DNA of 64,000 nt from Hemicordylus capensis (GCF_027244095.1 NC_069660.1:56435834-56499833), one strand, 5' to 3'. Shown: positions 22,652 to 36,190, numbered from the stretch's first letter. A program made the numbers and translations. The notes: generated by a model not told the origin, from the sequence alone.

Positions 22652-23130
22652 AAGAACAGCCCTGCTGAATCAGGCCCAAGGCCCATCTAGTCCAGCATCC
22701 TGTTTCACACAGTGGCCCACCAGATGCCACTGGAAGCCTACAGGCAGGAGTTGAGGGCATGCCCTCTCTCCTGCTGTTACTCCCCTGCAACTGGTACTCA
22801 GAGACATGCTGCCTTTGAGGCTGGAGGTGGCCTATAGCCCTCTGACTAGTAGCCAATGATAGACCTCTCCTCCATGAAGTTATCCAAACCCCTCCTAAAG
22901 CCATCCAGGTTGTGGGCTGTCACCACATCTTGTGGCAGAGAATTCCACAAGTTGGTTATGCGTTGTGTTAAAAAGTACTTCCGTTTGCTGGTCCTAAATT
23001 TTGTGGCAATCAGTTTCATGGGATGACCCCTGGTTCTAGTGTTACGTGAGAGGGAGAAGAATTTCTCTCTATTCACTTTCTCCACACCATGCATGATTTT
23101 ATAGACCTCTATCATGTCTATAAAAGTCAT
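22652..23130 (-). mobile_element. CR1 LINE 3' fragment
   Basis: In antisense it encodes VYKIMHGVEKVNREKFFSLS, TRGHPMKLIA and NLWNSLPQDVV, the CR1 ORF2 C-terminus, then the CR1 3' UTR ending aggcccaaggcc...tcttatg type. 5'-truncated. It lies in PHTF1 intron 3. Confidence 0.85.
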
Positions 23131-24074
23131 GGAATAACTCTATCAGGAAAAAGCTTATGCAGCTTGTGACAGCTGTTTACTTTACAGGTGTATATGAATG
23201 ACTCAGTTTAAATTGGAATTGCCCCAGTAACCAACTAATTCCTGTTTGTGTGGCTACCTCTGGATATTTGTCCTTATCCAAATAACATTAGTGACCAAGG
23301 AACTTTGTAGGTCACTAGCAGCTTAGTTTACTAAGTTTGCTTTCAGAACTAAACTTTTTGAGGCTGGCTTCATTTTAGTCCTTAAAATTCAATGTTCTTG
23401 CTACCCAGCAAAGTACTGGCTGTAGCTGAGTCAAGGCTAAAATGTATGTGGCTTTTTTCTTGGCAAGATCATCCACAAAATCTGTTTCAACTTTCTTTGT
23501 ATTTTGTTCTCTGCACCTCAAAATCCAAACTATTTTCTATGAAGGCCTTCACTATTTGTCTGTACTGTAGTTGCATATTGAACATTTTTATTCAAAGTCT
23601 ATGACTTCAAGTGTGTTTATAATTTCTGGGGGTTTTCTGTGTTGAAATTTTGTAGAAAGATTGAGGACATTAGACAGAGGGGGCAGAAGGTATGTAAAGA
23701 ACAACAGGATTTAGAGACTGTAGCATTGGAGGAAACGGGCAGTACTGCAAAGCACAAAAGTTCCATCTCATAAACAATGTAAATCTCCTTAGAACTTCTC
23801 CTGTATTCAAAATTAAAAGCTGGATTTTTGAGCTTTAAAAATAACATTTAAAAAAGAAAAGAAAAAAGTGAAAGCTTTCCAGAATTCCCTGTGATTTCTG
23901 AGCATCTGTGCTGCACATATGTACACTGGTACCTGGAGTACATCTAGTGCTAGGGTACAAATGAGTGATTTTAGGCAGGTGTGTGTTTAGTAAGGTTAGT
24001 ATCAGAAACAAGTGGGTAGATAGCCTACTCTATTCACTGCAGAATCCACTTATTCTTATGTTTTAAATTTGTAG

Positions 24075-24173
<99 letters not shown>

Positions 24174-24182
24174 TGATGGCTC

Positions 24183-24915
24183 ATAAGAAAATAAGAACAG
24201 CCCTGCAGGATCAGGTCCAAGGCCCATCTAGTCCAGTATCCTGTTTCACACAGTGGCCCACCAGATGCCGCTGGAAGCCTACAGCCAGGAGTTGAGGGCA
24301 TGCCCTCTCCTGCTGTTACTCTCCTGTAACTGGTACTCAGAGGCATCCTGGCTTTGTGGCTGGAGGTGGCCTATAGCCCTCCAACTAGTAGCCGATGATA
24401 GACCTCTCCTCCATGTAGTTATCCAAACCTCTCTTAAAGCCATACAGGTTGTTGGCTGTCACCACATGTTGTGGCAGAGAATTCCACAAGTTGATTATTT
24501 ATTTATTTATTTTTATTTTTGCATTTTTATACCGCCTTTCGTTAAAATATTATGTGTTATGTGAAAAAGTACTTCTGTTTGTTGGTCCTGGATTTCCTGG
24601 CAATCAATTTCATGGGATGACGCCTGGTTCTAGTGTTATGTGAGAGGGAGAAGAATTTCTCTCTATCCACTTTCTCCATACCATGCATGATTTTAGAGAC
24701 CTCTATCCTGTCTCCCCTTAGTCGTCTTTTTTCTAAACTAAATAGCCCCAGGTGTTGTAGCTTTGCCTCATCAGGAAGGTGTTCTAGGCCCCTGATCATC
24801 TTGGTTGCCCTCTTCTTCACCTTCTCCAGTTCTACAATGTCCTTTTTTAGATGTGGTGACCAGAATTGTACGTAGTACTCCAGGTGTGGCCGCACCATAG
24901 TTTTGAATAAGGGCA
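24183..24915 (-). mobile_element. CR1 LINE 3' fragment with internal LINE-tail insertion
   Basis: In antisense it encodes the CR1 ORF2 end (HLEYYVQFWSPHLKKDIVEL, RATKMIRGLEHL, LGLFSLEKRRLRGDRIEV). The 3' UTR reaches 24183. At about 24494-24552 a short foreign block interrupts it. Confidence 0.85.
24494..24552 (-). mobile_element. L2-like LINE tail inserted in CR1
   Basis: The antisense of this block ends with gaaaggcggtataaaaatgc and an (AAATA)-type tail, the terminal signature of the L2-like family. The CR1 sequence resumes beyond it with some loss. Confidence 0.6.
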
Positions 24916-25051
24916 AATATAATATTATAATATTAGCAGTTTAATGCTAATGTGCAAAACATTTATTTATATGCATCTGGGAGGGCAGGGAAGTATATAT
25001 TTTATGTAGGTATATTATTTTGTACAACTTCTTGCAGCCTAATGGATTTTT

Positions 25052-25296
25052 ATTTATTTATTTATAATTATTTTATTTATTTTTACATTTATATCCCACT
25101 CTTCCTCCAAGGAGCCCAGAGCGGTGTACTACATACTTGAGTTTTTCTTTCACAACAACCCTGTGAAGTAGGTTGGGCTGAGAGAGAAGTGACTGGCCCA
25201 GAGTCACCCAGCTAGTTTCATGGCTGAATGGGGATTTGAACTTGGGTCTCCCCGGTTCTAGCCCAGCACTCTAACCACTACACCATGCTGGCTCTC
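25052..25296 (-). repeat. MIR-like tRNA-derived SINE
   Basis: The - strand starts gagagccagcatggtgtagt with A and B boxes (gttcaaatcccc). It continues gtgactctgggccagtcact and ends gagtgggatataaatg plus an A/T tail. Full length. Confidence 0.85.
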
Positions 25297-25942
<646 letters not shown>

Positions 25943-26794
25943 TAGTGGTGAACTGAGTTCATGCTGAAGTCACTACAGAAAAGCATCATTGCCCAACTTA
26001 TGGGGAAGATCCATACAAATAAGCAGCATGACAACTTTATGCCCTGACCCAGAAGTCAGGAATCAAGCCACTGATGAATCACTGTTCACTTTCACTGCTT
26101 GCTTGTGCAATTGCTCCCTGGCCTGATATCTTTGAAAAACAAGTGATTTGAGAGAGAGTCTGCCTCTGTATTTCATCTTTAGTGACTAGGACCTTACTGA
26201 AATTAGTGGTGTTGGATTCCCATCTCCTCTTGCTTTCCAGCAGCCTTTCATTTCTCTCTCCTTGTTCCCTTCATGAGTCTCCTTGAGGATTTCCCATCTT
26301 TTTACCTGCTCAGCTTTCCTTCACTTTCTTTTTTGCCATCTCTGCCCAGCTGTGATTTGTTGAGTAGGAGAAGTCAAAGGCAATTGAATGTGATGGTAAT
26401 TACCTCATTGCCTTATGTACAGTAACCAAACACGCCAGCTCTGTTGTGTGGGAATCACCATAGTACTTGGTGAACATAGTGTTACTGGATTTTCGTCTTC
26501 ATTCAGGTCCTTTCTCTCTCTACCCTGTTGGTGTTCATTTCCTCTCTTTTGATCCTTCCTAACAGTATTCTTTCAGAGGTACCTTCTCCTCCTCATCTTT
26601 CCCCCCTTTATTCTCTTCACTTATTTTGTCCACATACGTCTTGAGGACTCTAGGGAGAGCCAGCTGTATGCAAGTACAGTGTCCCCAGTTTATAGAACAC
26701 TTGTTCATGTCTCAGTGTGTTTAGGGATTCCATTGATGAATCACATGAAAACAAAGCTTTATGCTGCTTATTCCAACTATATGAAGTTAAGAAG

Positions 26795-27124
26795 GAGAGC
26801 TGGTCTATGGGAGGAAAGCTGGTCTTGTGGTAACAAGCATGAATTGCCCCCTTTGCTAAGCAGGGTCCACCCTGGTTTGTATTTGAATGGGAGATGTGTG
26901 AGTACTGTAAGATATTCCCCTTAGGGGATGGGACACCTCTGGGAAGAGCATTTGCATATTTGCATGCAGAAGGTTCCAAGTTCTCTCCCTGTCATCTCCA
27001 AGATAGGGCTGAGAGAGACTCCTGCCTGAAATCTTGGAGAAGCTGCTGCCAATCTGTGTAGACAATACTAAGCTAGATGGACCAATGATCTGACTCAGTA
27101 TAAGGCAGCTTCCTGTGTTTCTAA
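26795..27124 (+). repeat. 5S-Sauria SINE with short 5' duplication
   Basis: It has the 5S-derived block gctaagcagggtccaccctg and the Sauria tail. Its first about 20 bp occur twice (ggagagctggtctatggg / ggaaagctggtcttgtgg). Confidence 0.85.
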
Positions 27125-27936
27125 GTGTTGGAGCAAAATGTTCAGGGGAACTTGGTGCTGGGTATTTTATTAATCTTTAAACGGTAGACATGTAATGACT
27201 TGTTACTTCAAGCCTTACAGTTTAGGCTCATAATGTAGCATGCCTTGAAGGGGAGCCAGTTACTAAACTGATGTTTGTATTATGTACCAGGAGCTGTGAT
27301 CAAATATTTAATTCCATAAACATGTGCTCACTGGTTGATATCCAGACTAAATTACTCATGAGTAGTCCCATTAAATTAATGGGATAAGTTATCCATGACT
27401 AACTTGTCCCATTAATTTCAGTGAGATTATTCATGAATAATTTAGCCTGGATGTCAACCAGTAACCTTCCCTGTAACATTTTTTAACATTCAGTGGCACC
27501 AGATGACTCCCCTACCATGTGAAAAGTTTTGAACTGCATGGACAGTTGCTTGCTCAGAAAAAGTCTGGTCTATATACAGAAGTTACTATTTTCTCATCCT
27601 CAGAACTTCCAAACACTTGCACTTTTCTAGTAGTACTGTCAAAAAACACCCTAACCTATTTTCTGCCCTTCTGATGGGGTAGAGATTTATTAAACCAACT
27701 TAGAGACCTTATTGAACATCTGCAGTATTGCTTTGTTCCTTCACCCTACCATTTTGAAAATGCAATGCAGCAGGAAGGGCAAAAAATAACAGCCAGGCCT
27801 CAGACTGAGAGGTATGGAATCTGCTAGAGCTAGGTGGCGGGGGGGGGGGGGGAATGGAAGCACTACTGCACTGTGCTTACTAATTCCACCTTGATCTGTT
27901 GTCACTTATATAGCTGACTGGCTTGTGTATTCAGAT

Positions 27937-30750
27937 TAGTCTATGGGCCAGGGGTCTAAAATGGGTTGATTGGTACGTTTTGAGTGAATAAACGGGGTAG
28001 TGTTTTTTTGGATTGCTTATGACCTTATTAGCTATGGTGCCCTTTATCATGAGTAGCTTTCACCCCCCAAAACCAGCTTACTGTTGTTGTTTTTTAAAGA
28101 CACAGAAATGAAAAGCTCATGTCACACTGCAGACTGTGCTTCTCGCACCATCTCAACCTCAGTTGCCCTACGAAAACATGCATGAATTAGATCTTCTTCC
28201 TTAACCCCTAAAGCAAAATCCAGGATTGAGAACTTACCCTTTGATGGGGAACACCTATTCGGGGACAAGACTTGACACCCTAGAATGTGTCCAAAAACTA
28301 AAGTCAACAGCTTGCTCAGTGATAGCATCTCAGCAACAATATCGGCCAGGGAAGTTCAGACAGGCCATGTCTGCTAGACCCTATTCAGCACCCTCAGACT
28401 CTTACTGAGCCACAGGCAGGTCCTAGTCTTCATGGACAACGCTACTGCATCTGCATATGTAAACTGCCAGGGTGGAATGAGATCTAACACTCTCCTGCAT
28501 ATAACACTAGATCTGTAGAATTGGTGTGTACTTCACAACATCTTCCTGAAAGTACTCCATATACTGGGAAAGGAGAATACCATCACTGGTTCTCTTAGCA
28601 GGCAAAAATACTCATCTCATGAGTGGTTGCTCTTGGCCTTTTTGACTGTTGGGGCACACTGACCAACCCTTCTGCCAGCATGCACAACCATTGCCTCCGC
28701 TTCTTCAGCTGCAGCGGTGTGGGCCCTGGGTCAGGAGATGCTCTCTTGTTAGACTGGTCAAAAGAATACATTTATGTCTTGCCTCCCTTCCCCTTGATTC
28801 CTCAAGTCCTACAAAAAGTACAGAGCGACAACACGGATTGCATTCTGATCGTGCCATGGTGGCCTCGCCAGCCCTGGTTTGTGAATCTAGCATCTCTGGC
28901 AAGGGGAGCTTATCTGCATCTCCCGTGTCATCCAGATCTACTACTCTTGCTAGTCTCAACCAAAACCTCACTGTCCGCCCAAACCTCACTGCCCTCTCTC
29001 TAACAGCATGACATCTTACTCCACAACTTCCATGCTGTGCACACCATTCTGCACAATGCATTGAAACCATCCACATGCTGTATGAACATGGTGAAGTGGA
29101 AGCACTTTACTGAATATGCCAAGGGGCATGCACCAGACCCATTACTCTTCTGTGGGGGATGTCCTCACACTTGCTTTCTTCATCTGAAAAAGGCGGTTTT
29201 ATCCTCTGCCTCCCTGAAGATACATCTTGCGGCCATCTTGTCGCACCATGTACTTGGTTCTTTCTTCAAATGTTTAGACTGTTCCCACCTACTCCCAAGT
29301 TAGCACCCTCCTGGGATCTAGCCCTCATACTCAATATGCTGACCATCAAGCCATTTGAACCCATGGCTACCACTGATTTAACACTTACTTACTTTCAAAA
29401 CAACTTTCTTAGTAGCAATCACGTTGGCACACTGTGTCAGCAAGCTAAGGGCATTCCGAGTAGCTCCGCCTCTCCTAATTTTTCACAGGGAAAAGTTTCT
29501 TTGACACCAGACATTACCTTTCTGCCCAAGGTAATCTCCCTCCCAGTCCTCTTTCTCAGTCCCACATCTGCAGAAGAGTGCAAGTGGCATACTCTGGATG
29601 TTTGCGGGGTGCTATTCATTTGCTATTGAGAGTCAAAGGGCCTCCAGGTCTACAGGCAAGACTCTCCGTTTGAATATGCTCTCCCATCGAGATTCATCAA
29701 CTGGCTAACAAGACTTTACCTGCGTCACTCCATATGCACTCAGCTAGGAACGTGTCAGCTTCAAGTGCCTTCTTCACAGGTGTTTCTCTGGATACCATCT
29801 GAAAAGCTGCCACTTGGTCTCAGATTTCCACATTCATCCGGCACTACGCTTTGGACCCAAGAGGAAGAAATGATGCTGCCTTCGGTGCCACTATCTTCTG
29901 CATGGCTACGGGCATTTTCTAGGCTATGAATGTGAATGCATAGAAGACCACTTGAAGAAACATCATTATAGGTAAGCAATCTGTTTTTTCAAAGTCATCC
30001 TCATCTTTGTCAGCCTGGATGTCATGTTGCTGTACAGGGCATATTTATAAATAAAGAGAGAGAGAGAGAGAGAGAGCGCGAGAGCGAGAGCGAGCGCTGT
30101 GCAAACCCTTCTTCAGACAAGCACACAAGAGCATAACATAAGACTGTTTGCTGCTGCAGGACAACAGCTGAAGAACTCAATCAGGAGCTGGTTTCCCAGC
30201 CATCCACTTTGCATCCCAAGGTGCAAAGAGTCTTATGCTGTGCTCTTGTGTATTTGTATGAAGAATGGTTTGCATGGCAATATGACGTATACAGCAATGT
30301 GACAACCAAGCTGACGAAGATGACTTTGAAACAGGCAGATGACTTTTATGGTAAGTGAAAAGAAATGTACTTGAAAACTTCAGTTTCTTACTAATTGCTA
30401 CTGAAATGTTGTAATTTTGAGTGTTTTCTGTAGATTAATTCTATCAATAAAACAATAATAATAAATATTGCCATGGGAAAACTTTCTTTTTCATTTTTAG
30501 CTATCAGTCTATTAGTACAGATAGAAATGTTGGATTAGTAAAGTTGGTTGGTCACTGTTGCTTATGCATTTTAAAGCTATTTTTACATAATAAGCTGTTC
30601 TTTTGGGGGGGGTGAAAGCTACTCATTATCAAAAGCTATTATGGATAATAATTCTATTAGGGTCCTAAGAAATAATAACTAAAAAAAACCCCACTACCCC
30701 ATTTATTCACTCAAAATGTACCGATCACCAAGTTCTGGCCCATAGACTAA
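27937..30750 (+). mobile_element. Older DIRS-like (tyrosine-recombinase) element remnant
   Basis: A broken fossil in PHTF1 intron 5, sense to the gene. A gag-like end (about 28,230-28,400) is followed by RNase H-like (about 28,420-28,600) and recombinase-like (about 28,640-29,960) remnants, each similar in wording to the larger copy at 44,650-49,990. The reverse transcriptase part appears missing. Imperfect inverted repeats of about 130 bp lie at 27,937-28,073 and 30,601-30,750 and may be its terminal repeats. Many breaks; older than the other copy. Confidence 0.65.
30050..30096 (+). repeat. (GA)n microsatellite
   Basis: About 20 GA units with GC interruptions toward the right end. Confidence 0.95.
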
Positions 30751-31333
30751 ATGTAGTTGGCTACTGAGTGAAGCTGGGAGAAAATATTCTATGCATCACT
30801 AGATTTTGGGGGCAGTAGGCACTAGTAGGCACTAGTTTTGTATGGAAAAATTGTTTTTCATATCGCACTTTGGTTAAATAAACCTTTTAGTGAATCCCAA
30901 ATTGCTACTTTAATGTAGAATTACACCTAGCAGGTTTTTTTCATAAGAAAGTTGGACTGAAGTAGAAATTTTACTGGCTATCTTGTGCATGTGTCTTATA
31001 AGTTACATTCTGTCTTTCATTTCATATTGTAAATCTTCTGTATTGACCTTCTCCTGAATAATTTTGACAGCCCAGTTGAAGAGCTACTGTTGGAAAGTTC
31101 AGAGGATGAGGAGGTTTCCACCTCCAGGATGGACCCCCTGCCCATTGTCCTTCCCTTAGGAACTACAGAGGTGAAAACCAGGGTCCAGACTGCCCAAATA
31201 TACAGGCCTGAGTGCTTTGTAACTTGAGCTGCCAGTTACACCAGTCCCCTTCTTCATATTGCACTTATTTGCACAACATTTTGCTGTCAGCACTAACAAA
31301 TATACTACTAAAATAAAATCTGATGTCTGATAG

Positions 31334-31525
<192 letters not shown>

Positions 31526-32428
31526 TAAGAGTGAGCACTGGCAGTTATATTATAAATCATGTCCTGTGTATTGTTGATTCTCCTTCCATGTTGCCTGGAA
31601 CTGCTGCCAGAGGTAATATATATTTGTTTGTAGTTGTCTTTTTTTATTGCAATCCTAGGGGTTTAGGCAAAACGTGTCATCATGAACTCTAGAAGGGACA
31701 CATATGGGACCTCTCAGTGAAGCAATCAACTTGTATTTCCCTCTCTCTTACTACAGAAATCATGGCTAAGGATTTAGAATTACATTTTTAAACACTTATC
31801 CCTGTTTGGCAGGACCAGGAGTGGTATCAGTGAAGGAGAGATTGCATTATATAAATTAAGAGTGATATGTCTGCTGGCATAGGGTCTGTATAGACCAAAA
31901 CACATTCTCTTTTGCAACCACGGGGATGCTACCCATGCACTGTATTCTCTGGAAACAGACAGAGGTGGTTGTCCCTTAGGCATTTCTTTCAAAAATACAG
32001 GGGGGAGGGGAAGAAACGTGGTGTATGGTTTGATGGAAATATCGGATTTAGCAATATAGAATATGGACCCACATGGCACTGTCATAACCATACAGATTTG
32101 CAAGGATGATGACCCCCCACCCCAATAAGTTGTATATCAAAGTATCAGTTCAGTTTTGTCAGAATGGATGACTCGCCTCACACGCCCTGGATGTGATATT
32201 TTTTTCCATCTTTATCACTGTGGTGATGGCAATAGCAATGATCATGATGAGATCTAAAAATGCTAATTCATCCATTGGTCTCTTGCTCCTTTGAGGCTAT
32301 TGGTGTATGTCAATCTCCCATTTAGAGTGCTGCTACATTGAACTTAGTGTGTGCAAATGATCCTTCAGGATGGAGGGAGCATTTCTTTTCAAACTGTTTT
32401 CCTAAAATGGATTCTTCTTTTATTATAG

Positions 32429-32590
32429 AAAAATACGCAAATTTGCAGGATATGATGGGATCAGAGATGGCAGTACCTACTTTCCCTTTGACAAAATCAG
32501 CAGAGAAGAGGAGCCAGCTGAGGTTTCGTCAAGGATCAGCAGCTTCTTTGACTCAGTATTGCACAGAAGGAGCAGGGAGGGGTACGGTTG
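32429..32590 (+). CDS. PHTF1: PHTF1 exon 7 (162 nt)
   Basis: Acceptor ttttattatag. Reads KIRKFAGYDGIRDGSTYFPF, then ISSFFDSVLHRRSREGYG. The donor is inferred at ttg/gtaatg because it alone gives the phase needed for the next exon. This linker is poorly conserved with mammals, so the 3' border is less certain than others. Confidence 0.82.
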
Positions 32591-32908
32591 GTAATGTTGG
32601 TGTGTTCAGGAGTGACAACTGAAATGATAATTGAGGGCCAACTTTGTCCACAAGGCTGCATCAAATTATTCATTCTTTATCAAATCACATTATTCCTGTT
32701 TCTATGTAAGCTGCTTGGAGAACTTTTTTTAAAAAAAAAAACAGGCAAACTCTTGTATATATTCTCATCATCATGGTGGATGGGCACTCTAAGCGCTGGG
32801 TTATGTGCATTTGTGAGGGGGCTTGCAAAGAGTCAGGACAGTCCTTTGGGTCTCCCAGCCCCTTTCTGGGCTCACATACTCTTTCAGTCCTACCTTGTAG
32901 AAGGCACT

Positions 32909-32942
32909 TATCTATCTATCTATCTTCCTTCCTTCCTTCCTT
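32909..32942 (+). repeat. (TATC)n(TTCC)n microsatellite
   Basis: Four TATC units run into five TTCC units in intron 7. Confidence 0.9.
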
Positions 32943-33102
32943 TTTCTCCCACACTTCCTCTAAGGTGCAGAGGCAATGAACATGGGTCTCCTCTTTCCTC
33001 CCTACATATTGAGTGAATGGATGCAGCATTCCTAGGAATAATTAGGAGAGAAGTTAATTCTTGATTCTCTCACCAGAACTGTCCTGTCCTGAAGGTCCAT
33101 CC

Positions 33103-33104
33103 AT

Positions 33105-33156
<52 letters not shown>
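33103..33156 (+). repeat. (ATTT)n microsatellite
   Basis: About 13 ATTT units, possibly a relic LINE or SINE tail. Confidence 0.9.
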
Positions 33157-33414
33157 ATTTATGCCATATTAGTAGATGTTAAAATAATCCTGGACAATTT
33201 TTCTCATGTGTGTAATTAATTGGTTTTCTTCCTCTGACTTCTCTTAGAATTTGAAACTTGTACACTTTGTAGTGAGTTTCCTTATACAAAGCAAGTGGGT
33301 TTATGTTCTTTTACAAGTTTGGTGTGAAGAAGCCATGGGGAATTCTGTAGCCTTTTAGCCATTTCTTGACTTAAAAGTGTAGGGGAAAACGATGCTGCTA
33401 CATTTCTTTCTTAG

Positions 33415-33556
33415 GATAAAGAAGCCAAAACGGGTAGCAGATAAATGGACTGAAACAGACCATGGGAGTACTATGAGGCGCAGGCTTGCCAGATCTGAGC
33501 TGAGCTTGCAGCGGTCCAAGGAGCTTGGGACGCTACCAAATGTAGAAAAAAGTCAG
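33415..33556 (+). CDS. PHTF1: PHTF1 exon 8 (142 nt)
   Basis: Acceptor tttctttcttag, donor gtaaaaag. Reads IKKPKRVADKWTETDHGSTM, then RRRLARSELSLQRSKELG. The TETD core matches other PHTF proteins. Basic, hydrophilic linker. Confidence 0.93.
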
Positions 33557-34003
33557 GTAAAAAGCTGAGCTTGAAGCCTTCTTTATGTCAATGTCAAATC
33601 TGTTCTGTATGATTGATGATATGTATTGCAAAACCTCTGAGAAGTGTGGAATATAGCCTAGATTATAGACAAAACAAGTTTTGTCATGGAAGGCATAGAT
33701 CATTAAAATGATCAGCCACTTGTTTAATCATGGAAACCATATACTCTCTTTTGTGTTGCCTTTTTCGTAAGTCATGTAGTGAAGAAATAGGTGTGTTTTG
33801 TGCAAGTCCCAGATTTCTACCCAACAGCTTTAAGCACACTTCAGTACATTGGGGAGAAGTCTAACTGCATTGCGGATTCCATTATTGTTTCTGAAACTGA
33901 AGTTTTGGGATACACTTCTTCTCAATTAGTGAGACAGTCTGCTTTATATCAGCACCTACAAAATATTGTGACAATAGCTGAATTGTGACTGCTGTTCTTT
34001 CAG

Positions 34004-34189
34004 GGTAGTCGCAGACGCTCTGGTGCTTCTGATGAGCCATCAAGTGAGGAGGACACAGATGCTATGGGTCAGAGAATTCTGTTGCGCCGAAGTGTTGAAG
34101 GTGCCTCTACTGCCAATCATACTGAAAATCAGAGCAGGAAGTCTTCAATTGCTTCTTCAAAAGCATCTGCAAACCAGTCAGTAACCCAG
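34004..34189 (+). CDS. PHTF1: PHTF1 exon 9 (62 codons)
   Basis: Acceptor gttctttcag, donor gtaaatgt. Reads GSRRRSGASDEPSSEEDTDA, then ILLRRSVEGAS. Ser-rich linker; phase 0 at both ends. Confidence 0.95.
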
Positions 34190-34354
34190 GTAAATGTCCT
34201 AGATAATTAATTACTCTATCTCCACTCAGGTACAACTTAAGTGCAACATGTAGGAGGCTCGACTGTTTAGTTTTAACCTTGACTCCAAGCCCCTGAATTA
34301 AATTGTGATGGCATTCGAACATGTAATAACATCTAGGCATGCTATTTATCTACA

Positions 34355-34740
34355 ACATATTTATTCATTCATTTAGGATATTTTAATCTTATAACACAAG
34401 CACTTTCAGGGTGCCTAAAAATCTAAAAGAGAACTAAAAATATAAAATCAAGTAAGAATGCAGCTGCCAGCTAAAATAATAACCAGAAATTAAAAGGCCC
34501 AGGAAAACGAAATATCATTTGCCTGACACTGAAAAGGCAAAAGGGTGAGGTCCAGGCAAGCCTTCCTGGGGAGGGTATTTCAAAGACGACAACTGAAAAG
34601 GTTACCTCACTAGTTAGACTTGCCTGATCCCAGATGTCAGGATCACTTGGACTCACAAGAGTATCTTAGTGTATGGGCAGGCTCCTGTGGGAGAATGTGG
34701 TCTTTCAGGTACTTGGATCCAGAGGCATACAATCTTCTTA
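34355..34740 (-). mobile_element. L2-like LINE 3' fragment
   Basis: Antisense 3' region (aggtccaggcaagccttcct, ggggagggtatttcaaag, ggctcctgtgggagaatg) as in the other L2-like copies. Degraded. Confidence 0.55.
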
Positions 34741-35286
34741 AAGATAAAATAACTTGGAAATGAATTCAAAAGGGATAATCGGGGATTGGCATAAATCTCA
34801 AACATCTTTTTTTTGCATGCTGCCCCCCCCGTACATATTCATACTTTTTGTTCTCTAAGTAGATGTAGCATGGATATAAAATGGAAATCGGGAAAAGGCA
34901 CTAGGATATGAAAGATGACAACTTTCTGTTTTAATACCAGCATCTTTCCTTATTCACCATCTCTATGCTGGTCAAAGACCGTAATAAAGATCGATTTGAT
35001 TTATTCATCTCTGCTAAGTAATTAACAGTCACTGATAATGACTCATGGAGGCAAATCAAGGGCAAACATGCTTATTCAAGATTAAAGGCAGAACAAAATA
35101 TAATGTATATGACACATTTATTTGAAGAACATAAAGTGGTAGAATTTCAGGCGTTGACATTGATGAAGAATATACAAATTTATTTTAGGACACATTGCTT
35201 TATCAGATATTAGGGTTTGGAGCAAATTACCTAGCATTACTGTCCTGTTTTAGCATTTTTAGCTATTTGGATTCAATTTCCAATGC

Positions 35287-35564
35287 AAAATTAGTTGCTA
35301 CTGGCCAGAGCAAATAACTGTTTCAGCAAGCCATTTGGGAGCAAAAAGGCATCCTTCTTCAGCCAGCTGTACAGGAAGCAGAAAAACAGGAGAAGGTGAG
35401 TCTTCAGAAATCTCCTTGCATAAGGTTGCTTACTTCTTTCTCACCTTCTCCTGTTTTTCTGCTTCCCATATAGCTGGCTGAGGCCATATAATGAGGATTC
35501 CTTTTTGCTCCCCAATGGCTTTCTGAAACAGTTATTTGCTCTGGCCAGTAGCAACTAATTTTCG
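35287..35564. repeat. Foldback (long inverted repeat) element of unknown family
   Basis: Arms of about 115 bp (35287-35401 and 35438-35564) are inverted copies: aaaattagttgctactggcc on the left pairs with ggccagtagcaactaatttt on the right. They flank a loop of about 36 bp. No coding capacity. PHTF1 intron 9. Confidence 0.8.
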
Positions 35565-36115
35565 GTTTAGAGTTTAGGTCTGGATCTCCTCATAGGCTTA
35601 AAGGATCATATAGTTATTTAGATGACTTTATATTCCATGTGACTTTTGAAACCTATTGGAGCCTGATACACAGGCCATAATGTCAAAGCCCCACTTGGAA
35701 ACTCAATTAAAATAGCTCTTCAGAGGTGTCCAGTAAAGAGAGAAGTAGTACAGGTGGGAGTATGTATTTTCCCCTGGTGTTTCTTGACAGAACCTTAACT
35801 GATCAGTACTTAAGGCAAACAGACCATTTATGAGGTAAGAAGATAGTCTTAAGGAGGTGTTGTAGCTCTGTTGTGTGCAAGATCTTTGAAAGGCTGGAAA
35901 TAAGGTCAAAGCCTTGGAAGACCTTAACATAAGGTTGAAGATAAAACCTTGCAGAAGGGTAGTAGATTCAGTCAATATGTATTCCTTTTTAGAAAACAGA
36001 ATACCCTTTGTCTCTTATAACATATGCTTATGTTTGTTGCATTTCAAATGTAAGAAATAAAATAGTTCCTACGTTTTAAAGTTCTCAATGTATTATCTTC
36101 TTTGGTCTGAGGCAG

Positions 36116-36190
36116 GTCCAAGAAGTCGTGAAATCTATGCAAGACTCTGACAGTGTTGTGGATTCAGAGCAGGAAACAGTTCTCCATGAG
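36116..36190 (+). CDS. PHTF1: PHTF1 exon 10 (25 codons)
   Basis: Acceptor tctgaggcag, donor gtatacat. Reads VQEVVKSMQDSDSVVDSEQE, then TVLHE. Acidic, phase 0 at both ends, so it could be skipped without frame change. Confidence 0.92.

Noticed and set aside
33103-33156. CRISPR-like direct repeats
   Set aside because: Plain ATTT microsatellite; no spacers, and the genome is eukaryotic.
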